From Burkholderiaceae bacterium (GTDB lineage Bacteria > Pseudomonadota > Gammaproteobacteria > Burkholderiales > Burkholderiaceae_C): a stretch of 64,000 nt of DNA. The notes under the pieces are model-generated. The model worked only from the letters and a program-made list of their open reading frames with translations. It had not been told where the DNA came from and ran no database searches. This document shows positions 8,375 through 17,500 of this stretch, piece after piece (position 1 is the first letter of the stretch; every line of letters begins with the position of its first letter). The DNA is taken from assembly GCA_026125795.1 (NCBI GenBank), contig JAHCKM010000006.1, positions 1 to 64,000 on the forward strand. Direction: 5' to 3'. The position numbers were made by a program, and so were the translations under genes.

Positions 8375-8404
8375 TGTGTTGCGGCAGGCGCCGGCTCGGT
8401 TCAA
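8375..8404 (-). promoter_or_regulatory. Candidate ECF promoter, site 2 (OmpA-like gene)
   Basis: On the minus strand the sequence is TTGAACCG, 14 bases, GCAACACA. It lies 35 bases upstream of the ATG at 8339, leaving room for a transcription start and a GGAGGA ribosome-binding site. Confidence 0.7.
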
Positions 8405-8469
8405 TCCCTTTGCGGAGGCTCTGCCAACGCTCCGGATGGGGGTCTGCCCGGGCGTCAGGCTGCGGGGCG

Positions 8470-9621
8470 TTACTCGGCCTCGGGCAGCCGGCGGTCCGCG
8501 GCCAGCGCCTGCAGCTGGGCCTGATAGGCCTTGAGGAAAGCCCGGCCCAGCAGCGCATCGAAGTCGTCTTCGATCTCGCTGACGATGCGGGCGTACTCGT
8601 CGCTGTACGAGCTCCACAGCCGCGCCCGCCGGTTGGCCGGAATCAGGTTCTCCAGGGCCCCGCCGGGGGCCAGCCGCTTCTCCAGCGCCTCCGGGTCGAA
8701 GCGCGACATCACCGATTCCAGCGCGGCGCGCATGCCGGCCAGCAGGGCGACCTGGTGCGCGCGCAGGTCGTCGAACGCCTCCCGGACCGCGGTCTGCGGG
8801 TCGAGAAAGCCGCGCTCGGGCGGGCCGATCAGATGGGACAGTGCGGCGTCGACGTCCGGAGAGAACTTGAGCGGGTTGTTTTCCCGGGTGCGCAGCTGCG
8901 TGGCGGCGGCGCCGAGCTCGCGCTTGGCCACCATGCGCGCGGTCAGTAGATCGAGCGTGCCGCCGGTCATCGCGCGCAGCAGCGCGCCGATGCGCTGCGC
9001 CTCGTCCGGCCCGATCGCCGGGCCCACCCCGCCGTCCACGCCGAGCCCACGCTTCAGAGCCGAGACGAGGTCGTGTGCCGGCGCTGCCGCCGGCGCGGCC
9101 ACGTCGGACGACACCGGTGTATCGCCCGTCTCGCCCACCAGCAGGTCGACTTCCGGCTGCGCCGGCCAAGGCGGCTTCGGCACGGGCGGTCGCGCCGGCG
9201 CCTCCGCGGGCGGCACGGGCGGTCGCGCCAGCGCCTCGGCAAGCGGCGCGGGCGGCACTGCCGGACGCGCCGGCGGCTGCGGACGGCTGGTGCCGCCAAG
9301 CGACTCGGGCTCGTCGAGCACCTGAAGCGTGTATGCCCCCACCCCGATCTCCATGCCGGCCACCAGCGCGCTCTCGTCGCCTGCGTCCAACGGCGCGCCG
9401 TCGATCGTGACCGGCACGCCGGCCGACAGGGCCTGAAGAAAGTAGCGGCCCTGGCGTTGCACCACCACCGCATGACGGCGCGAGATGTGCCGCTCGGGGT
9501 CTGGCAATGGCAACGTGCACTCGGCGCTGCGACCGATGTCGCCGCCTTCCGCACCGAACCAGGCCGTGGTGGGCGCATTGGGCGGCCGGCCCGCCCATGA
9601 CACGACCTGAATGCCGATCAT
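8470..9621 (-). CDS. tagH: Type VI secretion FHA-domain protein TagH
   Basis: This 383-residue protein has an N-terminal forkhead-associated domain (about residues 20-105) with the phosphothreonine-binding residues of GRS and HISRRH. A long Pro/Ala linker with repeated ARPPVPP units (about 110-185) follows, then a C-terminal domain matching the type VI secretion TagH/ImpI region (about 200-383). TagH reads Thr phosphorylation by a PpkA-type kinase in type VI post-translational control. Here it is divergent from the block that carries a kinase, TssL and TssM, which supports the call. Confidence 0.85.
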   Translation of the reverse strand: MIGIQVVSWAGRPPNAPTTAWFGAEGGDIGRSAECTLPLPDPERHISRRHAVVVQRQGRYFLQALSAGVPVTIDGAPLDAGDESALVAGMEIGVGAYTLQVLDEPESLGGTSRPQPPARPAVPPAPLAEALARPPVPPAEAPARPPVPKPPWPAQPEVDLLVGETGDTPVSSDVAAPAAAPAHDLVSALKRGLGVDGGVGPAIGPDEAQRIGALLRAMTGGTLDLLTARMVAKRELGAAATQLRTRENNPLKFSPDVDAALSHLIGPPERGFLDPQTAVREAFDDLRAHQVALLAGMRAALESVMSRFDPEALEKRLAPGGALENLIPANRRARLWSSYSDEYARIVSEIEDDFDALLGRAFLKAYQAQLQALAADRRLPEAE

Positions 9622-9681
9622 TCGAACAGTGTCACTCCAGTGTCGAGCGCTGCTGGATCCGCGCACCCCCTGCGCGAGGGA

Positions 9682-9711
9682 TGAACCGTGCGTCGGGTTC
9701 TGTACAACCTA
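9682..9711 (+). promoter_or_regulatory. Weak variant of the ECF element upstream of the FecR-domain gene
   Basis: TGAACCG is followed by 15 bases rather than 14 and then by ACAACCTA, a partial match to GCAACCCA. It faces the FecR-domain gene at 9890. The extra base makes it doubtful, and a conventional TTGACA promoter lies closer to the gene. Confidence 0.25.
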
Positions 9712-9759
9712 GGGGGAAACGTGTGCGTGCAACCCCGTTTGTCTCTCCCTTTAGCAGGA

Positions 9760-9789
9760 TTGACACTCATTGAACGCACCGCCTAGATT
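9760..9789 (+). promoter_or_regulatory. Sigma-70-like promoter of the FecR/kinase/TssLM block
   Basis: TTGACA at 9760-9765 is followed after 18 bases by TAGATT at 9784-9789, a perfect -35 and a four-of-six -10. It would give a leader of about 95 bases before the ATG at 9890. Confidence 0.5.
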
Positions 9790-9796
9790 GTGAGAC

Positions 9797-9855
9797 AGGC
9801 GCGCGATGTTCTGCGCGCCTTTGCCTTGGAACCGACACGCGCCTTGGCGCGTGTC
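9797..9855 (+). promoter_or_regulatory. Two successive hairpins in the leader of the FecR-domain gene
   Basis: AGGCGCGC at 9797-9804 pairs perfectly with GCGCGCCT at 9813-9820. Directly after it, GACACGCGCC at 9834-9843 pairs perfectly with GGCGCGTGTC at 9846-9855. Both lie between the TTGACA promoter and the ribosome-binding site GGAGG at 9878-9882. They could be attenuator-like or mRNA-stabilising structures; no known riboswitch is recognised. Confidence 0.45.
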
Positions 9856-9889
9856 CCGGATCTGTCCTTTGTGCGGTGGAGGTCGATGC

Positions 9890-10798
9890 ATGTTGAGGGG
9901 GATCTTCATGCTGGCCGCGGCCCTGGTGGCTGCAGGCAGCGCGGTGGCGGCCGATGTGGCCGGCACCGTCACGATCCTTGAGGGCGAGGCGCTGATCACG
10001 CGCGGCGCCGCTCGCCTGCGTGCGGCCGAAGGCGTGCGCCTGCAGATCGGCGACATCGTCGAGACCGGAGATGCCGCGTTCGTTCAGGTGGAACTGGTCG
10101 ACCAGACCGTGCTGCAGATGGGGGCCCGATCGCGCGTGATGGTGGGCGGGCCTGTCCGGTACAAGGCCGAACGCACGTTGTACGCCTTGGGCGGCTGGTT
10201 CAAGTTGAGCAACGCGCGCAAGGACGGCAACGTGCGCGCGTTCGAGTTCCGCTCGCCGGGGATCGAGATCGGGCTGCTGCCCGGTGTGGTGGTGATGCAA
10301 CTCAAGCCCAACGAGGTGACGCTGTTCGCCGAACGCGGTGATCTCAAGCTGGTGGAGCGCCCGGGCGGCACCGCGGTGGGCGTGCGCCAGGGTCAGACCT
10401 ACCGCCGGGCCGGCAGCCCGCGCGGCACGGTCAGCGGCTCGGCGCCGGCGGCGCTGGTGGCCGAGATGCCCAAGGCGTTTCGCGATTCGTTGCCGCTGCG
10501 CGCCGACAAGTACCGCGAGCGCGACGTGGCGCCGCGTCCGGCGCAGGACTTCGTCTATGCCGATGTCGAGCCCTGGCTGAAAACGGAGTCGCCGTTTCGC
10601 CGCCAGTTCATCGAGCGCTGGCGCAGCAAGGCGCGCGACCGCGCGTTTCGCTCGGCGCTGATCAGTAACCTGTCGTCGCACCCCGAGTGGGACCCAGTGT
10701 TGTTCCCCGAGAAGTACCTGCCCAAACCCAAGCCGGCGTCAGGGGTTGCATCCGGCGTGGCCGGGGCCGCCGTAGGTACTGCCTCGGTCACTCGTTGA
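9890..10798 (+). CDS. FecR-domain periplasmic protein
   Basis: This 302-residue protein has a signal peptide (about 1-20, cleavage after AVA) and a FecR-like beta domain (about 25-130, with DVAGTVTILEGEALITRGA and QIGDIVETGDAAFVQVEL). A C-terminal basic helical part ends in a low-complexity Gly/Ala/Val tail. It is not a sigma regulator of the TonB type because the N-terminal anti-sigma part is missing; stand-alone FecR domains are envelope proteins of unknown role. The ATG at 9890 has GGAGG seven bases upstream. A second ATG at 9908 with GAGGGGG is possible and would shorten the signal by six residues. It begins the block that runs on into the haem sensor, kinase and TssLM genes. Confidence 0.75.
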   Translation: MLRGIFMLAAALVAAGSAVAADVAGTVTILEGEALITRGAARLRAAEGVRLQIGDIVETGDAAFVQVELVDQTVLQMGARSRVMVGGPVRYKAERTLYALGGWFKLSNARKDGNVRAFEFRSPGIEIGLLPGVVVMQLKPNEVTLFAERGDLKLVERPGGTAVGVRQGQTYRRAGSPRGTVSGSAPAALVAEMPKAFRDSLPLRADKYRERDVAPRPAQDFVYADVEPWLKTESPFRRQFIERWRSKARDRAFRSALISNLSSHPEWDPVLFPEKYLPKPKPASGVASGVAGAAVGTASVTR

Positions 10799-10818
10799 AG
10801 CCGTCCGGAGATCCAGCC

Positions 10819-11691
10819 ATGAGACTGTTGCTCAAGTTCAACCTGATCTTCCTGCTGATCTTCGTGGCCGGCCTGGCCGCGATCAGCCAGGTGTCGTGGA
10901 CGCTGCTGGAGCGCAACGCGCGCGACGAGATCGCGCAGAGCGCTCGATTGCTGATGGATGCGGCGATCGCGACGCGCACCTACACGTCCGGGCAGGTGGC
11001 GCCGCTGCTGCAGACGCAGATGAAGTACACCTTCCTGCCGCAGACCGTTCCGGCGTTCTCGGCCACCGAGGTGTTCAACGGGCTGCGCCAGAAGCACAGC
11101 GAGTACTCCTACAAGGAGGCGGTGCTCAACCCCACCAACCCGCGCAACCGGGCGGTGGAGTGGGAAACCGACATCGTCAACCAGTTCCGCAACAACAAGG
11201 ACACCAACGAGATCATCGGCGACCGCGACACGCCCACCGGACGCTCGTTCTACGTGGCGCGGCCGCTGCGCGTGGGCGCGCCCACCTGCCTGCAGTGCCA
11301 CAGCACGGTCGACGCCGCGCCGGCCACGATGATCGAGCGCTACGGGCCGGCCAACGGCTTTGGCTGGAACTTGAACGAGGTGGTGGGCGCGCAGATCATC
11401 TCGGTGCCCACGCGCGTGCCGCTGGAGCGTGCGCAGGCCGCGTTCAAGGTGTTCATGACCTCCACCACCGCGGTGTTCGTGGTGATCGGCATCGTGCTCA
11501 ACCTGATGCTGTGGATGCTGGTGATCCGGCCCGTCACCAAGCTGTCGCAATTCGCCGACCGCGTCAGCCTGGGCGAGCTCGAGATCCCGGAGTTCAAGCG
11601 CACCTCGCGCGACGAGATCGGCGTGCTGGCGCGTTCGATCGGCCGCATGCGCACCAGCATGGTCCAGGCCATGAAGATGCTCGACAGTTGA
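10819..11691 (+). CDS. Tll0287-like (DUF3365) haem c sensor with HAMP domain
   Basis: This 290-residue membrane protein has an N-terminal transmembrane helix (about 5-25) and a periplasmic DUF3365 domain carrying a c-type haem motif CLQCH. A second transmembrane helix (about 215-240) is followed by a cytosolic HAMP domain (about 240-290) that ends the protein. In longer relatives the HAMP domain leads into a kinase, cyclase or methyl-accepting domain. Here there is none, so the signal is probably passed to a partner, perhaps the Ser/Thr kinase encoded 27 bases downstream. GGAG precedes the ATG at 10819. Confidence 0.8.
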   Translation: MRLLLKFNLIFLLIFVAGLAAISQVSWTLLERNARDEIAQSARLLMDAAIATRTYTSGQVAPLLQTQMKYTFLPQTVPAFSATEVFNGLRQKHSEYSYKEAVLNPTNPRNRAVEWETDIVNQFRNNKDTNEIIGDRDTPTGRSFYVARPLRVGAPTCLQCHSTVDAAPATMIERYGPANGFGWNLNEVVGAQIISVPTRVPLERAQAAFKVFMTSTTAVFVVIGIVLNLMLWMLVIRPVTKLSQFADRVSLGELEIPEFKRTSRDEIGVLARSIGRMRTSMVQAMKMLDS

Positions 11692-11718
11692 CGTTTGCCG
11701 CGACAATCCACCGTTTCA

Positions 11719-13212
11719 ATGGCAACCCTGAAAGTCCCTGAACGCCTCGGCAAGTACCCGATCACCGGTGTGGTCGGGCGCGGTGCCATGGGCATCGTGT
11801 TCAAGGGCTTCGATCCGGTCATCAAGCGGCCGGTGGCGATCAAGACCATCCGCAAGGAGCTGCTGGAGGACGACGACCCGGGACATGTCAATGCCTCGGG
11901 CGTCAGCGGGCAGTACGCAGCCGACACGATGTCGAGCCGCTTCCAGCGCGAGGCGCAGGCCGCCGGCGCGCTCAACCATCCGGGCATCGTGTCGGTGTAC
12001 GAGTACGGCGAGGACGCGCACTACGCGTTCATCGCGATGGAGTTCGTCGAAGGCAACAACCTGCGCGACTACATCACCAACGGCACCAACTTCGACGAGC
12101 AGGACACCGTCAGCATCATGGCGCAGCTGCTCGACGCGCTGCACTACGCGCACAACGCCACCGTGTGGCATCGCGACATCAAGCCGGCCAACATCATCGT
12201 GATGAGCAACGGCCGCATCAAGCTGACCGACTTCGGGATCGCGCGGCTCGAGAGCGCCGACCGCACGCGCACCAACGTGATCATGGGCACGCCTGGCTAC
12301 ATCGCGCCGGAGCTGTACCTCGGCGGGCAGGTGGACCACCGGCTCGACATCTTCGCCGCCGGCGTGCTGTTCTATCAGCTGCTGGCGCGCAAGTCGCCGT
12401 TCCGCGGCGGCCCCGAGGCGATCATGCACGACGTCTGCTACCACGACCCGGAGCCGGCGTCCAAGGCCGACCCGCAGCACCGCTGGCCGCAGTACGACCC
12501 GATCGTGGCACGGGCGCTGGCCAAGTCGCCGGCCGACCGGTTCCAGAGCGCCAGCGAGTTCCGCAGCGCCATCCTGGATGCCTATGCGCAGCCGGTGGCC
12601 AACACCATCTCCGAGGCCACGATCGTCACGGCGCGCACGCGCGCGGTCACGCCCGATGGCGGCGGCAGCGCGATCGCCAACGCGCCGTCGCTGCCGAAGA
12701 CCTACTCGGTCTCGAGCTCGAGCGCGCCGCCGCCCACCGGCTGGAGCGGCGTGGTGCTGTCCGGCGTCGAGATGGAGATTGCCAAGTACGTCGGCCCGGT
12801 GGCCAAGGTGCTGGTGCGACGCGCCGCCCGCGAGCACAAGGATCTCGAGTCGCTGGTCGGCGCGCTCATGCCCGCGATCGACGACCTCAAGGAGCGGGCC
12901 GCGTTCGCCAAGGCCGTGCTCGGCAAGCCGATGACCACGCCGATGCGCGGTGCGCCGCGGGGCAGTGACGGCACGTCGTTGACCGCCATCACGTCGGGCA
13001 CGCGTCCGGGCGATGCGCTGACGCCGGCCGAACTGGAGCGCGCCACCAAGCTGCTGATCGGCTATATCGGTCCGATCGGCAAGGTGGTGGCCAAACGCGC
13101 CGCCGCCGACGGCGTGAGCCGGCGCGATTTTTTTGCCAAGGTCGCCGACGCCCTCGACAGCGATGTCACGCGCGAGCGCTTCATGCGCGAGGCGGGCTTC
13201 GTCGAGGCCTGA
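11719..13212 (+). CDS. Ser/Thr protein kinase with duplicated C-terminal module (type VI PpkA-like position)
   Basis: This 497-residue soluble protein has an N-terminal Hanks-type kinase domain (about 10-275). The catalytic residues are present: glycine loop GRGAMG, Lys42, HRDIKPAN at 151-158, DFG at 171-173 and APE. No transmembrane helix is visible, unlike classical PpkA. The C-terminal half contains two copies of a short helical module, about residues 347-402 (AKYVGPVAKVLVRRAA) and 435-497 (IGYIGPIGKVVAKRAA), joined by a Ser/Thr/Pro-rich linker. Next to TssL, TssM and TagF, and with an FHA protein and a PP2C phosphatase in the same locus, it is probably the kinase of a threonine-phosphorylation switch. 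Confidence 0.88.
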   Translation: MATLKVPERLGKYPITGVVGRGAMGIVFKGFDPVIKRPVAIKTIRKELLEDDDPGHVNASGVSGQYAADTMSSRFQREAQAAGALNHPGIVSVYEYGEDAHYAFIAMEFVEGNNLRDYITNGTNFDEQDTVSIMAQLLDALHYAHNATVWHRDIKPANIIVMSNGRIKLTDFGIARLESADRTRTNVIMGTPGYIAPELYLGGQVDHRLDIFAAGVLFYQLLARKSPFRGGPEAIMHDVCYHDPEPASKADPQHRWPQYDPIVARALAKSPADRFQSASEFRSAILDAYAQPVANTISEATIVTARTRAVTPDGGGSAIANAPSLPKTYSVSSSSAPPPTGWSGVVLSGVEMEIAKYVGPVAKVLVRRAAREHKDLESLVGALMPAIDDLKERAAFAKAVLGKPMTTPMRGAPRGSDGTSLTAITSGTRPGDALTPAELERATKLLIGYIGPIGKVVAKRAAADGVSRRDFFAKVADALDSDVTRERFMREAGFVEA

Positions 13213-13269
13213 GGATCCTCTTCACCTTCAGCCCAGCGCCGCGGTGGCGTTCAGCGTCGAGGATCGTTC

Positions 13270-14568
13270 ATGAGCCGTGCCGACGATCGCACCGTCCTCC
13301 TCGATTCGGAACGCACGCTGCTGATCCCGCGGCCGGGCGGGCGCGCCACCGCCGTCAAGACGCCGCGCGCGGCCACGGCGCCGCACGGCGCCACGCTGCA
13401 GCATCTGGTGGCCGGCATCAATCCGCTGTTGAGCGCGGCCGGCCCGCTGCTCGCGCTGGTGTCGCAGCTGCGCGCCACGATGCACCACGCCGACCGGCCG
13501 GGGCTGCAGCGCCAGCTGCTCGGGCTGATCGGCGAGTTCGAGGAGCGCGCGCGCGCCAGCGGCGTGAGCCGGCCGCAGATCACCGCGGCGCGTTACCTGC
13601 TGTGCACCTTCATCGATGAAGTGATCGCGTCGACGCCGTGGGGGGCCGATGCGCCGCCCGGCACGCGCGGGCTGCTGCAGGAGTTCCACGAAGACGAAAC
13701 CGGCGCGGTCAAGGTGTTCGAGCTGCTCGACAAGCTGAGCGCCGACGCCCAGGCGCACGGGCCGTTGCTGGAGCTGTTCTATGTGTGTTTCGCGCTCGGC
13801 TTTCAGGGACAGTACGCCGACAGGCCCAATGGCCGCGCCGAGCTCGACGCGTTGGCAAGCCGCCTGCTCGAGCGCGTGCGGCCGGGTGCGGCGCGTGCCG
13901 CCAACTCGATGCGCACGTTGTCGCTGCACTGGGCCGGCGAGCCGCGCCGCGGGCCCTCGTTGACGCTGGTGCCGCTGTGGCTCACGGTGGTGCTCGGCGC
14001 GGCGTTGGTGCTGGGCGCGCTGACCTGGATGTCGGCGCGATTGAACCGGCAGGCCGCGCCGGTGCTGCAGCAGCTGCACGACATGCACCGCGCACTGGCG
14101 GCGGCACCGCCGGCGGCGCTTGCGCCCAAGGCGCGCATGGCGCCGCTGCTGGCCGATGACCTCGCCAGCGGCGCCCTCGAGGTGGCCGAGGATGCGCAAC
14201 GTTCGGTGATCACGCTCGGCGCCGATGCGCTGTTCGTGGCCGGCACGGCGCAGCTGCAGGCGTCGCAGCGCGAGCGCCTGGCGCGCATCGGCAAGGCGCT
14301 CGCCGGCTTGCCCGGCCGCATCGAGGTGCTCGGTCACACAGACGACCAGGCGGTCGAGTCGCTGCGTTTTCCGTCCAACTGGCATCTGTCGCGCGAACGC
14401 GCGCGCGCGGTGGTGGCTGCATTGGCCGACTCCGGCGTGCCGCTGCAGCGGCTGCGCGCCGAGGGGCGTGCCGAGACCGAGCCGCGCGCGCCCAACGACA
14501 GCGCGGGCAATCGCGCGCGCAACCGGCGCATCGAAGTGCTGCTGCTGTTGCCGCGGCCCGAGTCCTGA
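13270..14568 (+). CDS. tssL: Type VI secretion protein TssL (DotU/ImpK) with OmpA domain
   Basis: This 432-residue evolved TssL has a cytosolic DotU domain (about 35-215, with TAARYLLCTFIDEVIASTPWG and LELFYVCFALGFQGQY). One transmembrane helix (about 233-257) follows, then a periplasmic OmpA-like peptidoglycan-binding domain (about 315-430, with LGHTDDQ and RNRRIEVLL). TssL joins TssM and TssJ in the type VI membrane complex. GAGGA lies before the ATG, and the gene is followed 11 bases later by tssM. Confidence 0.92.
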   Translation: MSRADDRTVLLDSERTLLIPRPGGRATAVKTPRAATAPHGATLQHLVAGINPLLSAAGPLLALVSQLRATMHHADRPGLQRQLLGLIGEFEERARASGVSRPQITAARYLLCTFIDEVIASTPWGADAPPGTRGLLQEFHEDETGAVKVFELLDKLSADAQAHGPLLELFYVCFALGFQGQYADRPNGRAELDALASRLLERVRPGAARAANSMRTLSLHWAGEPRRGPSLTLVPLWLTVVLGAALVLGALTWMSARLNRQAAPVLQQLHDMHRALAAAPPAALAPKARMAPLLADDLASGALEVAEDAQRSVITLGADALFVAGTAQLQASQRERLARIGKALAGLPGRIEVLGHTDDQAVESLRFPSNWHLSRERARAVVAALADSGVPLQRLRAEGRAETEPRAPNDSAGNRARNRRIEVLLLLPRPES

Positions 14569-14579
14569 GGCCGGCTCCG

Positions 14580-17500
14580 ATGCGCCCCGAACTCGTCACC
14601 CATCTGCGCGCATTGCTGATCGCGCTCGGGCTCTACGCGGTCGGTGCGCTGGTGTGGTTTGCCGGACCGTTGGTGCAGTTCGCCGGGGCGGCGCCGCTGG
14701 CCAGCGAAGGGGCGCGGGCGATCGCCATCGCGGTGGTGGTGCTGCTGTTCGTCGCCCAGGCGGTGTGGCGCGCGCGTGCATCGGCGCGGCGCAACCGCCA
14801 CATGGTCGACGGCCTGCTGCCCCAGGGCGCGGCTGTTGCATCCGCCGCGCCCGGGGCGCCCGAGGTGGCGGCGATCGGCCAGCGTTTCGCACAGGCGATG
14901 CAGGTGTTGCGCAAGCGGCGCGTCGGCAAGGCCAAATCAAGGCTCGCCTGGCTGCGTCGCGCGCCCTACGTCTACGAGCTGCCCTGGTACATCGTGATCG
15001 GCGCCCCCGGTGCTGGCAAGACCACCACCATCGTCAACTCCGGGCTGGAGTTCCCGTTTGCCGCCGAGCTCGGCCCCAAGGCGCTGCGTGGCGCCGGCGG
15101 CACGCGCAACTGCGACTGGTGGTTCACGTCCGACGCCGTGCTGATCGACACCGCCGGCCGCTACACCACGCAAGACAGCTACCGCGAGGCCGATCGCACC
15201 GCATGGCTCGGTTTCCTGCGCCTGCTGCAGCAGCACCGGCCGCGCCAGCCGATCAACGGCGTGATCCTGGCGCTGTCGGCCACCGACCTGCTGCAACCCG
15301 ACGCCGACAAGCGCCGGGTGTTGGCGCGCGAGATGCGCGAGCGCATCGAGGAGCTGCACCGCGAGCTGGGCATCCGCTTTCCGATCTACGTGATGGTCAC
15401 CAAGTGCGATCTGCTGGCCGGCTTCGCCGAGTTCTTTGCCGATTTCGACAAGGAGGAGCGCGCGCAGGTGTGGGGCGCCACGCTGCCGCTGGACGCCGAT
15501 GCCGACACGGCGGCGCGGCTGGCGCGTGTGTCCAACGAGCTGGTGGCGCTGGAGAAGTCGCTGCACGAGTGCCTGATCGCGCGCCTGCACGACGAGCGCG
15601 ACCGCGAGCGCCGCGCCGCGCTGTTCGGCTTTCCGCAGCAGTGGCGCGTATTGCGCGATGCACTGGCCGAGATGCTTCGCGCCACCTTCGAATCGGGCGA
15701 CGCAGCCAAGGCCGCGGGTTCGGTGCCGTTGTTGCGAGGCGTGTACTTCACCAGCGCCACGCAGGAGGGCTCGCCGATGGACCGCGCGCTCGGCGCGCTG
15801 TCGCGCGCGCTCGGGCTGGCGCATCGCGTGTTGCCGGCGGGGCGTCCGAGCGGCCGCTCGTACTTCGTCACCCGACTGCTGCGCGACGTGGTGCTCGGCG
15901 AGGCCGGATTGGCCGGCACCAATCGGCGCTGGGAGCGGCGCCGCGCCTTGCTGCACGGCGGTGTGCTGGCCGCCAGCGCGCTGTTCACGGTGGCGGTGCT
16001 GGGCTGGGCCTGGCACCTGTACGCCCGCAACGCCGAGCTGCTCGACACGGTGAGCGCGCGCAACGACGCGCTGAGATCGCAGGTGTCGGCTGCCAAGGCT
16101 GCGCCGGCCGATGACGTGGCGTCGCTCGTGCCGCTGCTCGACGGCGTGTGGTCGCTGGCGCGCGAGCCGGTCGACGCCTCGGCATGGCGTGCGGCGACCC
16201 TCGGGCTGGAGCAGCGCAGCAACATCGTGGCTGCGGCGCAGGATGCCTACCATCACCTGCTGCGCGACAGCTTCGTGCCGCGACTGGCCAAGCGGCTCGA
16301 ACAGCGCCTGGGTGCCGAAGGCACGGGCGCCGTCGTCACGCGTTACGAGGCGCTGAAGGCCTACCTGATGCTGTTCGGCGGCACGCAGTTCGATGCCGCC
16401 GCGTTGCGCGCCTACCTGCTGGCCGACTGGGATGCGGAGCCCGCCAGGCTCGGCCAGGTGGCGGCGCGCAAGACCCTGCGCGAGCACCTCGACCGGCTGC
16501 TGGCCAGCGGCGAAGTCGGAGCGCCGGCACTGGCCGATGCCCGGCTGGTCGCGCAGACGCGGTCGCGCGTGAGCGCGGTGCCGATGGCGCAGCGTGTGCT
16601 GGCGCGGCTGCGCCAAGCCAATGCCAGCCATGGGCAGATGGTGTTGTCGATCGAGCCGGCCGCGTTGCCCATGGTGCAGAAGGTGCTGGCGCGCGCCAGC
16701 GGCGCGCCGGTGGAAAGCGGCGTCGCCCCGCTCTACGCGCGCGGCGTGCCGGCGGCGCAGGGCGGCTCCAGCGGTCCCCTGCGCGCGCGCATCAACGACA
16801 CGCTGCAGCAACTCGAACGCGAGGCGCCTTGGGTTCTCGGCGCACCGCCCGAAGCGGCTGCGGCCGACGCGGCCGCACGCACGCGGCTGGTCGAGACCAT
16901 CGAGGCGCAGGTGACGATCGAGCGCCTGCGCGCGTGGGACACGCTGGTGCAGGACCTGCGTCTCGTGCAGCCGACCACGCTCACGGCGGCCGCCGAGCAG
17001 GCGCAGCAGTTGTCGCGTGCCGACTCGCCGCTGGTCACCGTGCTGAGCGCGGTGCTGCGCGACATGGGTCCGGTGCAGCCCGAGGGCGGTGCGATCGTCG
17101 ATGCTGCGGCGGCGAGCGAAGCCGAGCGCTTGAACGCGTTGCGGGCCTACGTGCTCGGCGTGCCGCCGGGCTACGAGCCGGTCCATGCCGCCCTGGGGCG
17201 CGTGGCCACGCAGCTGGCGGGCGTTGACGACGCACTGACGCGCAAGACCGCGCCGCCGGCGGTCGATGCGCTGCGCGATCTCACCAGCGCGGCGCAACGG
17301 GCGCCCGAGCCGCTGCGCGGCCTGCTGCTGCAGCTGGGCGAACACGATGCCGGGCTGGCCTTCAACGCCTTGCGCGAGCCGTGGAGCCGCCAGCTCGCCA
17401 ACGAGGTGGCGCCGGCCTGCGCACAGCTCACCGACGCGCGTTATCCCCTCGCGCGCCTGGGCACGCGCGAGATGTCGCGCGAGGAGTTCGTGCGTGCCTT

